A stretch of 64,000 bases of DNA from Didymodactylos carnosus (lineage: Eukaryota; Rotifera; Eurotatoria; Philodinida; Philodinidae). The notes beneath the pieces are model-generated. The model was given only the letters and a program-made list of their open reading frames with translations, made no database searches and was not told where the DNA came from. The number at the start of each line of letters is the position of its first letter. Position 1 is the first letter of the stretch. The DNA lies in contig CAJNOQ010000134.1 of NCBI GenBank assembly GCA_905250885.1, forward strand, positions 1,063 to 65,062, in the 5' to 3' direction. This document shows, one piece after another, positions 47,201 to 62,054 of the stretch. The position numbers and the translations under genes are program-made.

Positions 47201-50200
47201 TTTCAATATATACTCGCACTGTCCTCCCCCCTTGCGTATCCATATATATATACACACACATATACACTTTTCTTAATATGATTTCTTTTCTCGTGTGTAA
47301 AAGATAAATACCAGGCGATCACCTCCGGCACACTGAGAAGAGAAAAACAGAGAAAAAAATTTTGAGATAAGTATAGCAGTAGCTATTCTATTTCATTTTC
47401 AAAACTAGATCGATAGTAACAAAATGCACACTGTAAAAACAAAGTATGTAACTAGGTGTGTAAAATGTCTTAGACGGTCACTCGGATTCAAACAGCATAT
47501 ACTATTTCTAGTTAATCTCGGTGTGTATAAAAATTTTGTGATCTTATTTGACACAAAACATAAGACAAAAAAAATTAAAACTGTATATAATATATCATTT
47601 TCAAACAATCTCAGAGAGAAGTACAACTAGATAATAATTTACAAATTGATTTGAAGAAATTCTAGATCATCAAATGGTTCTTCAAAAGTCATTTAAGCTT
47701 ATTATATGACGTATTCTATTTTAATACTATAGATAAGTAAAATATTTTTAAAGTTCAGTCGGAAAGATAGTGATGCCATTTAATTATGAGAAGAATGTAC
47801 ATTATTGTAAAAAATAATATGATTGAACTACTTCGACTCTTTAAAATGTATGATTTTTGTCGTTCAAGTTGTGTTTTCTCTTTCTTTAATCTATTGAGTT
47901 TGTTTTTGTTAGAAATCTTTTTTTTTTTTGTTTAATTGTATGAAGCCTTTATATTCAGCTGATAAATATCATTATCACACCATAGTTTTTTAATGCCCGA
48001 AAGCCACTATGAAAAAAAAGATGTCGATACTATTTGACTAAATGTAAATAAATGATGAATTATTAATATTTATATCAAAGAAAAATCTATACATGTTTGC
48101 ATTTTTTTTTTGACTATATAGTTATGACTTCGTAATTAGGTTTTTTTTTTTTTGTTGAAGTTTCTTCAAATAAGATCGATTATTGTTGACTTCAACAAAT
48201 TAGTTTTAATAAGTTTTTAGAATGTATTTATATCAATCATTAACGATTCAATAATGAGAAACGGCGTCAAATAAGATATATTGCAAATAGAGATACTGAT
48301 ACCCCTAAATTGATTAAAATAAATATTACAACTGTAATAAGTTCTCCTGATGCATCTGTATATCGATATATAAAGAATTATGCGAAAAAAGTGTTTAAAT
48401 ATCATATTTCTCACTTCATATCACAAATGATTAGCAGCAGTAGTAACAACAATAACGTTTATCTAGTTTTCATTCAATTAAAATCTATTTATTATCTACA
48501 ATTATCCTGTATCTTAATTACCAATAATATTCAGTACGATAGTTTTTCTGTTAACTAAGAGATTTGTAGTTTAGTCTCATTCTCTATTATTAGTATTGTT
48601 TTCAAAAAAGACAAAAACAAATTTATATTCATTTATTTTTTGTTTGTGAATTTTTGTTGTCAACAATAATGTGCACCATTGTATTTAGATCTCTATAGCT
48701 GTCAAATTTTATTAAAATGCTTTTTCAAGTAGCTCGTATAATTCGTCAAATAAAAATACGTGTGTCTCACTCTCTTCTTCTCATCGAATCAAAAATCAAC
48801 ATAATTTAAGTGTTTTTTTTTTCCTTTTTTCATCGATACAATAGATTCCTTGTTGAGTTCATGTCACTAATATTACAATGATGATCATATTTATTGGAGA
48901 CAACATATACTTTGTGTACAAGGATTTTTAGCTGAGTAGACAAAATATCTAAAATGTACAACTATTCTTATTTAAATATTATTGTCAATTTTTTTGTGTA
49001 ATGCTTTTTTTTTTTATATGAAAATGACTACTTCATACTGATGATAGATATTAACGTCTTGTTAGAGAAGACTATTGTGAACAAACTCCTTTGTTCGTTC
49101 TATATGACTTGGAGAATTGAGAAAAATCATTTTATAACGCAAACTTATTTCATACAGCTACGCTAGTCAACGATATTCAAATTTTATTGTCTTTATAATT
49201 AATATACATTCTAAGTTTAAATTGTTTCTTATTATCTCCGGAACATATACGCAACACTTGTTTCTCATCTTATTTCATGTACGCATGCGTTTTTATTTAT
49301 TCATATTGACACCATTCTTTAAATCTATAAAAGATAATCAACCGGATACATTTCAATGTTTTACAATTGTCAAAGAAGTCAAAAGGCTTGACATAAAGAA
49401 AATGATAATTATCAAATTTTTTCTTATATATACATTATTTGCGTAATATCATGTCCCCTAATGTATTCTCAATTTTAGAGGTAGAGAAGAGATTTTTTTT
49501 AATAATAATAATCAATCAATAGTTGTTTAAAATTGAAAAAATAAGAATATGTAGATGAGCGATTGAGTGAATGGCGCGTGTATGTTACAACAACAACGAT
49601 GATTAGATGCACTTGATCAAAACAATAGAATCAATTATTATAAATCATGAAAATAAAATGACAAAGAGAATTTTGTATGCTAATCATGTTTAGACGAATG
49701 AATTTATCTTGATGGTTAAACGACTAAATTTTTAACTGTCAAGTTTCTAAATCTTTGACTATCACTTGTAGTAAAAGATATTCAATAACTTCATAGATTC
49801 TCTTTCGAATATTTCAGTTACGTATATTATTAATGAAGCTAGATATCATCCTTATGATTTATACAATGAAAATAAACTAGCCTCAAATGCTACAAAAATT
49901 AGACTAAGATGAAGACAAAAAAAAATGTATCATTGAATAGAATTTTCTCTGCAAAAAAATCGGGTATAAAAATGGTATTTGAGAAAAATATCTCATTATT
50001 AATTCTTATCAACGTATTCTAAATGCCAATTGCTATATTTGTAAATAATTGCGCTGTCTATGTGTCTGATTGGACACATTTATCGATAAACTTTGATTTA
50101 GTTCGTCCATTTATGATGATTTGTGTATATAGTAGTAGTTTTCTTTTCTTTTTCTTCTCTGTCATTGCTATTTGTCTCAATACTTTATAGATTGACTGAC

Positions 50201-51366
50201 TTTTTTCTCAGTGGCATTCTTGCTAATGTGCCGACATCCACAAAGTTATTTTTATTGCGACAAATAAAGGAATCAAAAAGAAATCTATACGCATATTAAA
50301 TGTGTATTCAATGTCAATTATAAAAGTTGTTGTATCACGAAGAATAGAGAAAAAAAGAAGAAAAGAAAATTTCGCGTGCGATTTTTATTCGTTAGCAAAA
50401 CTTAGACTATTAACAAATTTTAGAAAAAATTTTTTTCTTGCACAAAAAAATATTGTATAGTTTCTAAAAGAATAATAGTCATCTTTCTAAGCTCGATTAT
50501 TACTATCGATTTGAATTAATTATTATCGATCTGAAATAATAATTACGATTAATTCAAATAGTTATAAATAGATACAAGTTGAAGAAGACAGAATATTTGT
50601 GAAGAATGTTGAAAATACGAACATTTTAGAGGCAAAAGAAACTTAATTATGTATTCACAATATCTCAAAAGATCTCTTTTTTACAATAAAGATCTTTGTT
50701 GCAATTAAAAAATGTGATTGGTGACATATTAGAATATCTACGTGTATGTGAATAAATGAATGTTGATCAATTTTATTGAGTTTTATATTTTTATTAATAT
50801 ATATCTTTACGTGCAAGACTTCCAAGCACTTAGCGTATGGAGAAAAAAAATTTCTACTCTGCATCGACATTTTAAATCAATAACAACTTGTTTTTTCATC
50901 ATAGAAAAGAGAGACAAATAAGATCATTGTTCAAATAAGACCAATTTCGCACAAATAAAGAGAAAAAGAATTTGAGAGTAAAAGTATGTATACGTTATTA
51001 AATAAATAAATCCATAAGACAAGGAGAAGAAAAACGATCGGGAAAAAAAACTTTTATGATTTAGAGCGAATTAAATAAATGAGAAAATAATCAACATTCC
51101 AATTGTACATAGATGAAGTAATTGTATCGGTATATTGAGAGGTTTTTCTTGTTTACAAAAGAAAAAAAAGTGTCGGTTGTCGCAGAATAATTTTTATACG
51201 AGTAGAAAGAAAGTGAGAAAATAAGTTTTTCACATTATTACGGTTAGTGGATTTTTTTTTTATCACAACGGAAGTGTTCTTCCTAACTTTGACACCATAG
51301 GAATAAAATAGCTAAAGTATACGATACTCAGCTAAGCTTGTCAGTTAAATGCACTGATACATTATG
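44208..51366. other. Long gene-free spacer
   Basis: About 7 kb of AT-rich DNA with homopolymers, a CT microsatellite at about 46495-46535, CA/TG stretches near 46110-46150 and 47252-47270, and only short random ORFs. I find no exon with splice sites and protein-like composition. Its position upstream of the NK1 homeobox gene makes regulatory DNA possible, but nothing in the sequence proves it. Confidence 0.4.
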
Positions 51367-51684
51367 TATGGAATCAGGATTGCCATACATTTCGCCATTT
51401 CGTACCCCGGAAAATTTTATACCTCTGAGGTACACATTTTGTACCCCATTTAAGGTTTTTGAGTCTGTGCTGCGATAAATAGAGTTTATATCAATTTTAG
51501 AGGCATATATAATAATGAAATATATTATATATATAGTTATCCCAACTAACGTTCTATTTCAGAAGGAAAGTTATGTACCCCAACGACGTACCGCATTATA
51601 AAAAGAAGTGTATCTCAATTGTACCCCATTCGAAATCTCGTAAACCCCATTTGAAAATTAAGATATGGCAACCCTGTATGGAAT
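51367..51684. mobile_element. hAT-type MITE with 8-bp target-site duplication
   Basis: A 302-bp element (51375-51676) starts CAGGATTGCCATA and ends with the reverse complement of CAGGGTTGCCATA, a 12/13 match. It is flanked by exact 8-bp direct repeats TATGGAAT at 51367-51374 and 51677-51684. An 8-bp duplication with CAGGG-type ends is diagnostic of hAT elements. Inside, GTACCCC recurs several times (near 51411, 51444, 51573 and 51620), fitting the subterminal repeats that bind hAT transposase. No coding capacity, so it depends on a transposase elsewhere. The intact duplication suggests a comparatively recent insertion. Confidence 0.9.
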
Positions 51685-53828
51685 ACTACTTGGCTCAAAA
51701 GAGAAGAAATTACCAGGATTTTTAAGTTTAATTTTCCTACTGATCTAAATATTTAATATAAGAAAAGAATTAAGACTGAATCCGATCAAAAAAATGTGAT
51801 AAGTCAAAATTTCATCTGTATCAATTATCTGATAGTTTATTTTCTCCTCGTAACACAAACTCTAGTAACTAGAATTTGCGTCAAGTAAGCTCATATCGCA
51901 AAAAAACGGGCGATCGATCTTTTTATCCTTATATTTGTTTGATTTGGTTAACCTTTTACTTTGATGCGTATTTTCAACCGAGACATGATCTTATGAAAGT
52001 ACACAAAAGAAAGAAATATTTCTGGAGTGCTTACATCAAAATATCTGATAGGGGAAAAGTCTGAGAGCAGGAATAGTCTATCAAAAACTGAAAAGCACGT
52101 TATGAACGAGAAATATCAGCTTAGTTTATACAGCTATACAGCTATAGTATTACTTGTTGAGGAATACCATTTTTAGCGAAGCAGGAAGTCTTGTTAATAT
52201 ATCAACTTTTAATTTGGTACATTTATCCAATGTTTTCATAACTTTCTAGCTCAAGTTTCTCGATATATTTACACATATTTATGGAAATTAAAGCTTCTCT
52301 ACTCATTGAACATGATTTTCTAAAGTAAAACAGTTTTTTCGATGTTTTCTTTCTGTTAATGTGATGAATTTATATGTAATTGTGACAAGGAATCATAATA
52401 CAATTAGTATGGTGAAAAATAAGATAAAAAAGGTTAATTGACTCCGTTCAATCAAAGTACATGTTGTTTGTTGGAATTTGACATTGGCTAATCAAAAAAA
52501 GAGCAAAAGTTTAACTGCATATATATGTATACAGACGGAGAAAAGTTGATACATATGTTAATCAAATAACGATAAACACCTCATCTCTCTATTTTATGCT
52601 ATTTAGAGGCATTGTACTCTCTTTTTCTCTCGTTTTATATGTTAAATATGCGAACCTATTTAAGCTGTATTAAAAACGTCTGCTTTCATTCTTTTTCATT
52701 CTTGTTCTGTTTTTTTCTTATTCGGGCAAATCAACGACTTAATAAATAGATTTCACGGCACTCTTCTCTCAAAATTTCCTCTTTTTTTTCACTCTCTCCT
52801 TTTTTTTTTCTTTCGTGTTACTATATACAAAATATAATTGTACAAATCGGTGTCGCATTTACACGCATGTATCGACCAAATTATTCATTGTGCTCAATCA
52901 ACTAAGAGAATAAATGGTGTGATAAATTTTTCTCTATTTGCTGCTATTAGTATTGTATTGTTGCCTCGACGAATAGAAATCATTCCATTTCTCTTCTTTT
53001 TCTCTCTGTTTTTTTTCTTCCTCCTCGTTGATAATAATAATAATAATAATAATAATTGTAGATATACACCAACAACAGCACGTAATTCCTATTTATGTTA
53101 TTATTATTATTATTATTATTATTATATTCGCTCGACACAAAAGAAAACGAGAGAGAGAAAGAGAGAAATAACTGCCGAGCGATTCATTAACAACAATCAT
53201 CGACATACGCATACACACACCGTGTACATGATATTAGATAAAACAACAACACACATACGCATATAGAGATGTCTATCATATAGTCACTTGATAATAAATA
53301 AAGACAATTTTTTATTTTACAAACTAAAAGAGAAATCAGAACATGTAAGATATAAGTGTTTTGTTTATTCGATGATATTCTATGCATGCAACGAGATTAG
53401 ATCAGTTTACATCATCCATCTATCTATTGCTGTATGTTTTTCTTCTTTATCCCCATTTACATAATTGAAACAGGTTAGTTGAAAAAGACTGTTGTGGTAG
53501 GATTATCGTATAAATGTTTATTGGTTACCACTAGATCAGACAAAATCAAATTAGAGACGCCCAATCTAATAAAAATTGATAAATTTGATATTCAAAATCT
53601 TGTTAGAGTTTTAACATATAGTAAGACTATAGTATATTGACAAATGAGCTCACTAGATTCTAACTGCATCTATTAAGTCATCATATGCGTTCGAGCATTC
53701 CAATTATTGATAACGGCATAATACATCCTGACCGAAACAATCAAACACACATCTTGAATTTGGGAAAGACGTTTCAACGTATTTTTGCTCTAATTGTTTT
53801 AGATATAATAAATTATAGTACAAGCTGA
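51685..53828. other. Upstream region of the NK1 gene
   Basis: AT-rich spacer with pyrimidine-rich runs near 52.7-52.8 kb. It holds two complementary triplet tracts at 53031-53056 and 53098-53125. An acceptor-like TTTTAG ends at 53802, 26 nt before the NK1 start codon. No promoter motif can be assigned. Confidence 0.4.
53031..53125. repeat. Inverted pair of triplet microsatellites (AAT)n and (TTA)n
   Basis: ATAATAATAATAATAATAAT at about 53031-53056 is followed 41 bp later by TTATTATTATTATTATTATT at about 53098-53125. The two runs are complementary, so a single strand can fold into a hairpin. The ORF that reads through them as Asn then Tyr runs is an artefact of the repeats. Confidence 0.85.
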
Positions 53829-55443
<1,615 letters not shown>

Positions 55444-58400
55444 AAACATTTTTCTTTGTTTTCTTTTTGTCTGTCTTATATTCCATTTGTATTCTGCATT
55501 TTTTGTAGTCTTTGTATGATTGTACGGTTGTTATGTTATTTACTATACAGAGAAGATTGAAAGTTTTAGAGGTATAACATATGGAGGACAAGAAGAATGA
55601 ACGGTAGTTCGGCAATGCTTTGATTTGATAGATTGATACATCAGTACTAGAGAATTTATCTATTTGATACCTTCTCTACGTCTTATGCCTAATACAAAAT
55701 TTTATATCTATTCGTGAAAAATATTTTCTTGACATGACCTATAGAAATGCATATCATTGTTAGTGAGACATATTGGCGAAAATATTAACATTATGTTAGT
55801 GGAAAGTTGTACAATATAGAATATGATATTAGTGATGGTACTTTCTAATATTAAAGAGCTGTATATATCAGTAATCTAATTTGTCAATGATATCAGTAAA
55901 TAATTATGTGTACAAATATTTCTATAATTAATTCAATGATAGTTAATTTCTTTTTCCATGTACATGACATACATATCAACATCAACCTTTTTTTTTTACG
56001 GAATTATTATAATCCTCCTTATGTTTCTTTACTTATATATAAATTTGTTTCATTCTATATCATTCATCTTTCCCTCTGCTCCACCCAAATTGTTCTTTAG
56101 CACTCAACAATAATCATACTATAGAATAGAATCGTATTTCTTATACACACTCTCCATTTTTTAAGTCAAGTGTATAGAGATGGGATTAATAAGAGAATAA
56201 GAATTTATACTAATCATTTTAAGATCAACTTTTCCTCTTCTTCGGGCATTTGGGAATATCTTTATATCAAAAAAAATATCTTAATCCGATGCCTGTTTAA
56301 TTAGTGTACCAACTTTAATTATATCAGTATTGTGTGTATCATTTTTTTTTCGTTTGTGCATCATTATCAGATTTTATCGAACAAAATTAGCTGTCTCACT
56401 CATCAATAACATATCATGCTGAGACTATGAGGAACGTTATGCGTTTAATGATTTCGAATATATAAACAATATATATAAATATATATATATATCAATTAGA
56501 CGCCAATTGGATCAGGTGATGTTGGTCAAAGATGAAATCTGACTATATTTTGCCGTGTAGTATATTAAAAATCGTTATCAGCAAAAATCACAAGAGTTAG
56601 AAAACTTCAAAATGAGCAGTAGATCCAGAATTTTTCTACAATACATACGCTTTTGGAATATGTGAGCTATAGTCATCATAGAAAAATTTTCGAGTCAAGA
56701 GAGTTGAATGGAACTGATTTTTTTTTCTTTTAGAGTACATGCAGCCTAAATCTACTACTGATAAATTAAAAATTGTTCGTTTTTCGTACGAATATTAACC
56801 ATCTTTGAGATATGATTCATCTCATAATTTATACGCTAACATACCGCTCTTTTCTTTGAAGTTTTGTTACAAATCTTTGTTTTAGTGACGACAAACATGA
56901 TATTGGTTATTAACTAAGGAGATAGAGGAGGCGTGGGTTACCGACAACAGGTTATACCAGAAAATTTTCTACATAATAGGAAAAGAGATTATCATATTTT
57001 TTATGAAACAAAAATAGTTAGACAGAATATCTCCTATCAGTCTCAAATCATCGCGTGTCACGTGTCGGCTTGTCAATTGTCAGTAAATACTTATATCACC
57101 TGCTTATGTGAGGGATATGTAATTTTCATCTTTCTCTCTTTCATTGTATATATTTAAAGATAACAGATGATGATGAAATAAATGATAAACAAGTGTACAG
57201 AGCATGAGTCGTGCCTTTTTGTTGAACCTTATTTTGAGCAAAATATGCGCAAGTTTATTGATAATGGCCTAATTTTGATGGGTATCGGTTAACTTCATCA
57301 GTTTTTCTTCAGCTATTTTTCAGTTATTCTAAAAGCGACGACACAACAGCCCAAGAACTATTTTTTTCCAAGAAAATCAAACAAAAGGAAAGTTTTACGA
57401 GAGTCGTTTACACTCTTTTTCGAACTGTTTTTTCACTATTAACGGACATTTTTATGAATGTTTTATAAAGAAGTTTTATTTTTGACTTCCTTCCTCAAAA
57501 AAACTAGTGTTTTTGCCATTTTTAAATAACTTTCGGGTTTTTGGTCTTTGTTATCATTCCTAACACCGATCCTAAGACTAAGACGCTACTATCTCTGGTA
57601 TCAAGCCTAAGAAGGATCACTGCGTTTAATCAAGTTGCATTGACTTGCATGTAGGAGGATTCCTCCTACAAGGAAAACATTCGAAGCCATTCGAAGAAAA
57701 TTAGTGTTATATACATACTACAAGTGCGTTAACGAAATAAAAGAGGATGAATGACTTGCCGACAAAACGGTCTGTTTACGGTACATAGGATGGACTTTTA
57801 TCCGGTCAGTCCAGTGAACACTCTGTATTTTTCTGTCTTCAGAAACAGCGAGTTTCACGTTGCAATTTTCCTGCTTCAAAACTGCTTTTTTTTAACTAGT
57901 GCACTCAGTTGACCGTGCTTGCGAATCCGGAACTTTCACCCGATGGACTGAAATTCTTACTCTGTGTATACAACACTATTCCCCACAGATAAAAGTTTTT
58001 TTTAAAAAATGTTTCTGAGTCGAGTAATAGAGACTCCTTAACCCAAAACCAAGATTTTAAAAGGGTTTTTGAGTATTTCACTATAACTTTTGAACGAAGG
58101 AATATTTTCGCTAGAAAATTTTATCTTGCAGATCCCGACCAACTATGAGCGAGAAAATTTTCAGCCTGATAGATGAAATTCCAGCGGATGTAAGCAGCGG
58201 TTGGTAAATTCGTTACTAGAAAAGTAAGAGTTTAATTCAGCTTTTTTTTCGAAGGGAGCGAGAAATTCTCCATCCTTGCTTGGCGAATTTCTCATTTCAG
58301 ATATCACTCGATCGACTGTAGAACGAAGGTCTTGCCTCACGTTGAGGTGAGATCTGGCGAGTGAAAACTTGTAATGCAACTAGCACTTATGGCTAATTGT

Positions 58401-60508
58401 TGCACTTGGAAGTTTTTTCAAATAGTCAGTCTTGTGTAATGAAGAGTTCTGTACAAAACGAGATATCATCCAATTCTACGCGATGCTTTTTGATAAAGTT
58501 ATAATTATTTTCATTTTTATTCATCCAATATGACTAATTGTTAGCTCGAAGTTGATTAAACAATAAATTTAACGAAGTGCTTAAAGATTCTGAACGTCAA
58601 ACTGGTAATAAAACATGTGAAATAATTAGAAGTGAATCATATACACACGTATAATGGCAATTTCAGATACAACAAACAAACAAACTTGCAAAACTAATTA
58701 TTCCTTTGAAAGAAATTGCATATGATTGTGATATCTGTTGTAATATGACACTTATAACGAAGATAAGGTGTATTTGTATTCATATCAATGTACATTAAGT
58801 TTACACATTTCGATTTATTTATTGCTGTTTCATCATCATCATCATCATTATTTGTCGTTTTTACTGCGAGAGAAAGAAAACTTTCCTTGACTTTATGTAG
58901 ATCACTTTAAATGTATATACCATTCGACAATCACTCAAACGTGAGTTTCATGGCTAGTGCATTACAAATACATAGATAGAGACAGAGATATGTTTCAAAA
59001 ATGATCTATCTCTAGAGTCTGGTAGATTCATTTAAAATGACAAACGTTAAATGAATGGTCTATTGTCAAACAGTTTTACATATGATATAAAAAATAAACA
59101 TAAATAAGATCAGTTATAATGTATATTAACTATGCTCATACTGGAAAAATCATTATATACAATATAGTGAATATATTATCATCTTAGTTAATGATTTACA
59201 CAGATATAATATAATGCTTTCATTCAGCAAGACCCATGGGTATTTAAAGAAACAATTCAATAAAAATTGGACCAATGTTTATAAGAAGATGGCACTATTC
59301 ATTAAAAAATCAAAAGTTTAATCTTCCTTACTTGTAGCTACAAATGTCCGGATTTTCTGATATACAGGGACTAAGAACCAATTAGATAGACCCTGATTGC
59401 AAATGCGTTTTCTTTTGCATCTATTAAATTTCTATAAACCGCGCATTTCTCTTCGTTTCTCAAATATATATAAGAAAAACATATTCTCTTCAAGAATGGA
59501 AGGATCTGTGTCCATATCATAATTAAAGATTCCTTTGAAAGAAATTGCATATGATTGCATATGAAAGATTCAAAAAATTACTGTCACAATAAGTTTTCAA
59601 TTATTAGCGTTTGTGTTAAGAATAACGCTATGGGCGATCTCTTGGCGCTAGCTGTCTGTTTTTTGATTGGTGGATAAATCACTACTCGTAGCCATACTTT
59701 TTTGACGATAAAATTCGGACTACTTCAGAATGGGGGTTAGTTAGCGAGCTAGATTTGTCAGAATATTCTAACTATATGGAATTGCCAAAATCTGATTTTG
59801 AAAGAGAAAAATATATTCCTCTCAAAGAAATAGTAAACAATTCAATGTTTTTGCTTTTCATTGATTACAGAATAAATTTTTTCCTAAGTTTTTAATAGTG
59901 AACAATTATTTGTAGTAAATGTTTACCTCACTATTTCAGTCTTAGCTTATACACGAGCAGAAGTTAATAATGTAATCTATGTTGTACATGTCAAAAACAA
60001 AGCTTGTTCGTTAAAATTTAAAAACAGAGGGGTGTTTTTGTTGATTTTCAAATAAAGCTGAACATTTATGCTTCAAATATCTGAAAAATTCAAGATCTAG
60101 AATTAAAATTTCAAGTGTATGCATAACTTTTCTCCTTTCTTTACAGTATCACTATTGGCCTGCAAGAGATTTAGTTCTCAATCAAAATAAAAATTTATAT
60201 GCAAAGAGTTCGTTTTGTACCGATCAAGGTTGCTCACCATACGAATGTATTGAGACTAAATAATTTAATTAACTAATTAAATCTATCGATTCTAGCATTA
60301 TTTTATTGTTGATTATCAAATTATACGACTGGCTTTGCTTCCTAACACAATATCAGATTTTATCTCTATTTTACTAAATAGAACAGGATTTTGTTTTCTT
60401 GTTAACATCTTGTTAAATAAAATTTTTAGCCATCTTCACTTGTTAACAGTTTTATTGCACTACTATTGTATGCTGATGTTGAATTGTATTGTAGATCTAT
60501 CGGTAACG
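55444..60508. other. Gene-free spacer between the NK1 and RSL1D1-like genes
   Basis: From 57.2 to 58.4 kb the sequence is less AT-extreme and resembles old repeat DNA; it includes a perfect hairpin at 57650-57670. A 29-bp direct repeat occurs at 58700-58728 and 59529-59557. No exon was recognised; the short ORFs near 55906-56100, 56933-57157 and 58161-58379 have no domain. Confidence 0.4.
58700..59557 (+). repeat. Two identical 29-bp direct repeats
   Basis: ATTCCTTTGAAAGAAATTGC followed by ATATGATTG occurs identically at 58700-58728 and 59529-59557, 800 bp apart. A weaker relative (ATTCCTCTCAAAGAAAT) is at about 59816. The unit itself contains TTGCATATG. Function unknown. Confidence 0.8.
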
Positions 60509-62014
60509 ATGAAAGACGCAAAAAATTTAAAGAAGCGAAAAATCTCATCTAGTACTGCAGATGTTGACGAGAATAACTCAATAACGAATAAAATAGAACC
60601 AACAACTAATAATGAAGGAAATGTTGTCGAACAACCGCTAACAACAATTACGTCTTGTCCGTTTGATACTGTTTTGTGCCAAGAAGCTCTCAATGGTCTG
60701 AAAAAATTAATTCAATCAGCTCAGATTGGACATAAACAATTACTCGATGATGAAACACCGATTAGTCTCTATATTCATGTTCATAAAATACCACGTTGTA
60801 CGTATTTACGTCTCATCTCACATTTACCACATCCGCTCTATCCATTACGTGAAGTTTGTTTGTTTGTTCGTGATGATGATACTAATGGACGTGAATATGA
60901 ATCAACAGTTAGACGTTATAAAACAATGATTGAACAATTTAAACTGCCATATCATGTAGATGTTATGACATTAAAACAATTAAATCAGGTTAGTTATTCA
61001 ATACGTTGTAAATCACTCTAGTATTTGTCTAATTTTTAGGAACTTGTTCCATATGAAGCAAAGCGAAAGTTATGCAATCGTTATGATTTATTTTTGGCTG
61101 ATCGTCGTATTTTAACAAGTTTAATGCGTGGACAATTATTAGGTAAACATTTTCGTCACCATGGTAAAATGCCGTTGGGTGTGAACGTATTTAACAAAGA
61201 GCTTAAACAACGTTTACAAATATTATCTGAATCAACAATTGGACGTATGGCAGGTAGCGGTCCGTTATTTTCTATCCAATTTACAACAGTTAATCAGTCA
61301 GTCGAACAGGGCATGGAAAATTTTAAAAATGTCTGTGATTTAATCGGTAAAGAATTACCGGGTAGTTGGATGAATATTCATCATGCCTATTTATATGGAA
61401 ATAATTTACTTTCATTACCAATATATTATAGTAAACATACGAAAAATGATGTAAAACAATTGAATGTATCAATGAAAGATGATTATTTGAAACAAACACA
61501 ATTAGGTGAATTAACAACATTAGAAAGTCGAAATGTTAATGTCATCGTTAAGCCAACGGGCGAAATCAAATTTACAAAGAAAACAAGATTAAATGGAAAG
61601 GAAATAATCAAAAAACGGCCATTAAAACGTTTAACAGTTTGGTATAAAGAGAAAAAGAAATCTCTACTACCGTCATCATCCACACGAAAACCATCGAAAT
61701 TTAAAAAGTCCCTTAATAAAGATGAAACTGATTTAATATTATCAACAGATAATAGAGATTTAATTGATACGGCATTTATTCAACGAATTGCAGAAAAGAA
61801 GACAAGGAAGAAAAATAAACAACAAAAACATGTTGAACAAGATTTTGCTTCTGTACCAGCGCCAAATGCACAGAAACGGAAACGTCTGTTGAAAACCGTC
61901 ATTCCAGATGAGAATAATGAAGGGGGAAAGAACAATGATGATGCAGTAAAAATGAAACAAAGTGGAGGACGAAGCAAAAAGAGGACAAAAAAAAACAGTA
62001 TGGTTGTTGTTTAA
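60509..62014 (+). CDS. RSL1D1: Ribosomal L1 domain-containing protein (RSL1D1/Utp30-like)
   Basis: Exons 60509-60988 and 61040-62014 join through a 51-nt intron (GTTAGT donor, TTTTTAG acceptor) to give 484 residues. After a basic N-terminus (MKDAKNLKKRKISS), an L1 domain spans about residues 50-280: CQEALNGLKKLIQSAQ, SLYIHVHKIPR, REVCLFVRD, ELVPYEAKRKLCNRYDLFLA, DRRILTSLMRGQLLGKHF and KELPGSWMNIHHAYLYG. The C-terminal 120 residues are lysine-rich. RSL1D1/Cic1/Utp30 proteins are nucleolar and act in ribosome assembly. The frame is open upstream to an ATG at 60335, but those 58 residues are hydrophobic and AT-driven, and an acceptor-like TTGTAG ends at 60494; I therefore start at 60509. Confidence 0.88.
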
Positions 62015-62048
62015 TCTGTTTCATTTTATGTATGTCATTGTTAATGAT

Positions 62049-62054
62049 CAATAA
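62049..62054 (+). terminator. Poly(A) signal of the RSL1D1-like gene
   Basis: AATAAA (in ATCAATAAAACG) lies about 35 nt after the stop codon at 62012-62014, a typical position for cleavage in a compact 3' UTR. Confidence 0.55.

Noticed and set aside
52838-53266. 142-codon ORF upstream of NK1
   Set aside because: Its length comes from reading through AAT and TTA triplet repeats as Asn and Tyr runs; the rest has no protein-like composition.
60335-60508. In-frame upstream ATG extending the RSL1D1-like protein by 58 residues
   Set aside because: The extension is hydrophobic and AT-driven, unlike the basic N-terminus expected, and an acceptor-like TTGTAG ends at 60494, between it and the better ATG at 60509.
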